From CAXXXW01 sp963665555 (GTDB lineage: Bacteria; Pseudomonadota; Alphaproteobacteria; Thalassobaculales; Thalassobaculaceae): a DNA stretch of 64,000 nucleotides. The notes beneath the pieces were generated by a model, which worked only from the letters and a program-made list of their open reading frames with translations, did no database searches and was not told the origin of the DNA. Made by a program: the position numbers and the translations under genes. Shown in pieces: positions 62,660 through 64,000 of the stretch (position 1 is the stretch's first letter; the number at the start of each line of letters is the position of its first letter). Location: assembly GCA_963665555.2 (NCBI GenBank), contig OY762308.1, forward strand, positions 2,232,001 through 2,296,000, written 5' to 3'.

Positions 62660-63775
62660 ATGGCGGAAGACGCGCGCACGCTTGTCGAGTTCGACAGCGT
62701 CCAGAAGACCTACGATGGGGAAATCCTCGTCGTGAAGGACCTGAACCTGGAGATCGCCCGGGGCGAGTTCCTGACGATGCTGGGGCCGTCGGGTTCGGGC
62801 AAGACGACCTGCCTGATGATGCTGGCCGGCTTCGAAACGCCGACGCACGGGCGCATCATGCTGGGCGGGACGGAACTGAACCGGGTGCCGCCGCACCGGC
62901 GCGGCATCGGCATGGTGTTCCAGAACTACGCCCTGTTCCCGCACATGACCGTGTCGGAGAACCTGTCCTTCCCGCTGCAGGTGCGCGGCCTCTCGCGGGC
63001 CGAGACGGAGGCGAAGGTGCGCCGCGCGCTCGACATGGTGCGCCTGCCGGAGTTCGGCGGCCGCCGCCCGGCGCAGCTGTCCGGCGGCCAGCAGCAGCGC
63101 GTCGCCGTCGCCCGGGCGCTGGTGTTCGAGCCGGACCTGGTGCTGATGGACGAGCCGCTCGGCGCGCTCGACAAGAACCTCCGCGAGGAGATGCAGTACG
63201 AGATCAAGCACATCCACGAGACGCTCGGCGTCACCGTGGTCTATGTGACGCACGACCAGTCCGAGGCGCTCACCATGTCGAACCGCATCGCGGTGTTCGA
63301 CGACGGGGTGATCCAGCAACTGGCGGCGCCGGACGTGCTGTACGAGAAGCCGGAGAACGCCTTCGTCGCCCAGTTCATCGGCGAGAACAACCGGCTGATG
63401 GCGACGGTGGCGGCGATGGACGGCGATTTCTGCGCGGTCCGGCTGGACGACGGCCAGGAGGTGCGCGCGCTCGCGGTCAATGTCGCCGGCGCGGGCGCGC
63501 GGACGACGCTCTCGCTCCGGCCGGAGCGGGTGGAGATCGCGCCCGAGGGCGACGCGGCGGACAACCGGATCTCCGGGCGGGTGGAGGAGACGATCTACCT
63601 CGGCGACCATATCCGCGCCCGCCTCACCGTCGCCGGCAACGACCAGTTCATCGTCAAGGTGGCGAACGCGCACGGCCACGCGCGGCTGGAGACGGGGGCC
63701 GAGGTCCGGCTCGGCTGGGCCTCGTCGGACTGCCGCGCGCTCGACGCCGGCGCCGGGGAAGACGCGCCGGGCTGA
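62660..63775 (+). CDS. ABC transporter ATP-binding protein (polyamine/opine type, PotA-like)
   Basis: A 371-residue importer ATPase. Walker A GPSGSGKTT (near 42), Q-loop FQNYALFPHMTV, signature LSGGQQQRVAVARAL, Walker B LVLMDEPLGALD and H-loop THDQSEA are all intact. A C-terminal TOBE domain covers about 290-365 (LSLRPERVEIAP; VEETIYLGDHIRARLTVAG). The MAEDAR start at 62660 follows GGCGGAAATCCGA; an ATG at 62630 is possible. The substrate-binding protein gene follows after 96 bp. Confidence 0.93.
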   Translation: MAEDARTLVEFDSVQKTYDGEILVVKDLNLEIARGEFLTMLGPSGSGKTTCLMMLAGFETPTHGRIMLGGTELNRVPPHRRGIGMVFQNYALFPHMTVSENLSFPLQVRGLSRAETEAKVRRALDMVRLPEFGGRRPAQLSGGQQQRVAVARALVFEPDLVLMDEPLGALDKNLREEMQYEIKHIHETLGVTVVYVTHDQSEALTMSNRIAVFDDGVIQQLAAPDVLYEKPENAFVAQFIGENNRLMATVAAMDGDFCAVRLDDGQEVRALAVNVAGAGARTTLSLRPERVEIAPEGDAADNRISGRVEETIYLGDHIRARLTVAGNDQFIVKVANAHGHARLETGAEVRLGWASSDCRALDAGAGEDAPG

Positions 63776-63871
63776 CGCCCGGAGCGGGGAGCGCCGCGCC
63801 GGCCGCCCTCCGGGGTCCGGCGGCGGCGAAACGGCCGCGACGGGCGGCCAGGGAAAGGAACGGAGACGGAC

Positions 63872-64000
63872 ATGAAACTCTCGACAGGCAAACCCTTGCT
63901 CGGCCCGGCGGCGCTCGCGCTCGGCGTCGTCGTCGGCGCGGGCGCGGCCTCGGCGGTCGACCTCACGGTGGTGTCGTGGGGCGGCGCCTACACGGCCAGC
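63872..64000 (+). CDS. ABC transporter substrate-binding protein (3' truncated by the window)
   Basis: The first 43 codons of a periplasmic binding protein. A signal peptide (KPLLGPAALALGVVVGAGAASA) is followed by VDLTVVSWGGAYTAS, the typical first strand of PotD-type polyamine-binding proteins. It continues beyond the right edge. AAAGGAACGGAGACGGAC precedes the ATG. Confidence 0.88.
   Translation, partial: MKLSTGKPLLGPAALALGVVVGAGAASAVDLTVVSWGGAYTAS

Noticed and set aside
59954..63679. Second long minus-strand frame over the dehydrogenase and ABC ATPase region
   Set aside because: It is out of frame with the dehydrogenase domains and antisense to the ATPase; no recognisable motif.

Overview
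The window comes from a very G+C-rich Gram-negative bacterium, most likely an alphaproteobacterium of the Rhodospirillales/Rhizobiales type. The signs are the rph-rdgB-hemW and carA-carB-greA-ELM1/GtrOC1 gene orders, a class I PHA synthase, a thiO-thiS-thiG-thiE operon, outer-membrane porins ending in Phe, and a DUF4212 plus VC_2705-type solute symporter pair. This placement is inferred from gene content and order; no rRNA gene or species marker is present.

Layout. 1-4.5 kb: rph-rdgB-hemW (minus), then an alpha/beta hydrolase and an orphan response regulator. 4.5-6.9 kb: a tRNA-Gln followed by a lower-GC two-gene cassette, an AAA ATPase plus a PD-(D/E)XK-like protein, which looks like a defence island. 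6.9-9.3 kb: TauD-type dioxygenase, SDR and nitroreductase. 9.3-19.1 kb: polA, a secreted cyanovirin-N-like lectin with its own promoter, ELM1-like protein, greA, carB and carA (all minus). 19.3-24.8 kb: yqeY, a MazEF-like pair with a shortened antitoxin, a BenE transporter, phaC, and an unknown protein coupled to a PIN-domain protein. 24.9-32.8 kb: CoA-linked acid metabolism (CitE-like lyase, two CaiB/BaiF CoA-transferases, a benzoate-CoA-ligase-family enzyme, a small hydrolase, an SMP-30 protein), with a solitary hicB-like gene bracketed by 51-bp direct repeats. 33.0-36.1 kb: thiamine thiazole operon. 36-43.4 kb: Baeyer-Villiger monooxygenase, a conserved hypothetical, and a four-gene symporter/DUF294 cluster. 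43.4-48.5 kb: two divergent paralogous porins with near-identical upstream regions in inverted orientation, enclosing two tandem tyrosine recombinase genes. 48.6-53.8 kb: CaiB, a salicylyl-CoA-hydroxylase-like flavoprotein, an HDAC-family deacetylase, and a two-gene DUF4365 cassette. 54-60 kb: xseB-ispA-dxs-tlyA (plus) facing fabI-aroC (minus). 60-64 kb: a dimethylglycine-dehydrogenase-like enzyme divergent from a polyamine-type ABC transporter.

The most unusual structure is the porin/recombinase locus. The inverted repeats start between the -35 and -10 positions of the porin promoters, and only the right-hand end of the enclosed segment supplies a good -35. An inversion would therefore move that -35 from one porin to the other. 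This is a hypothesis from static sequence; no inverted form is seen here. Secondary candidates are the AAA/PD-(D/E)XK cassette, the DUF4365 cassette, the unknown/PIN pair, the cyanovirin-like lectin and a dispersed REPIN-like repeat.
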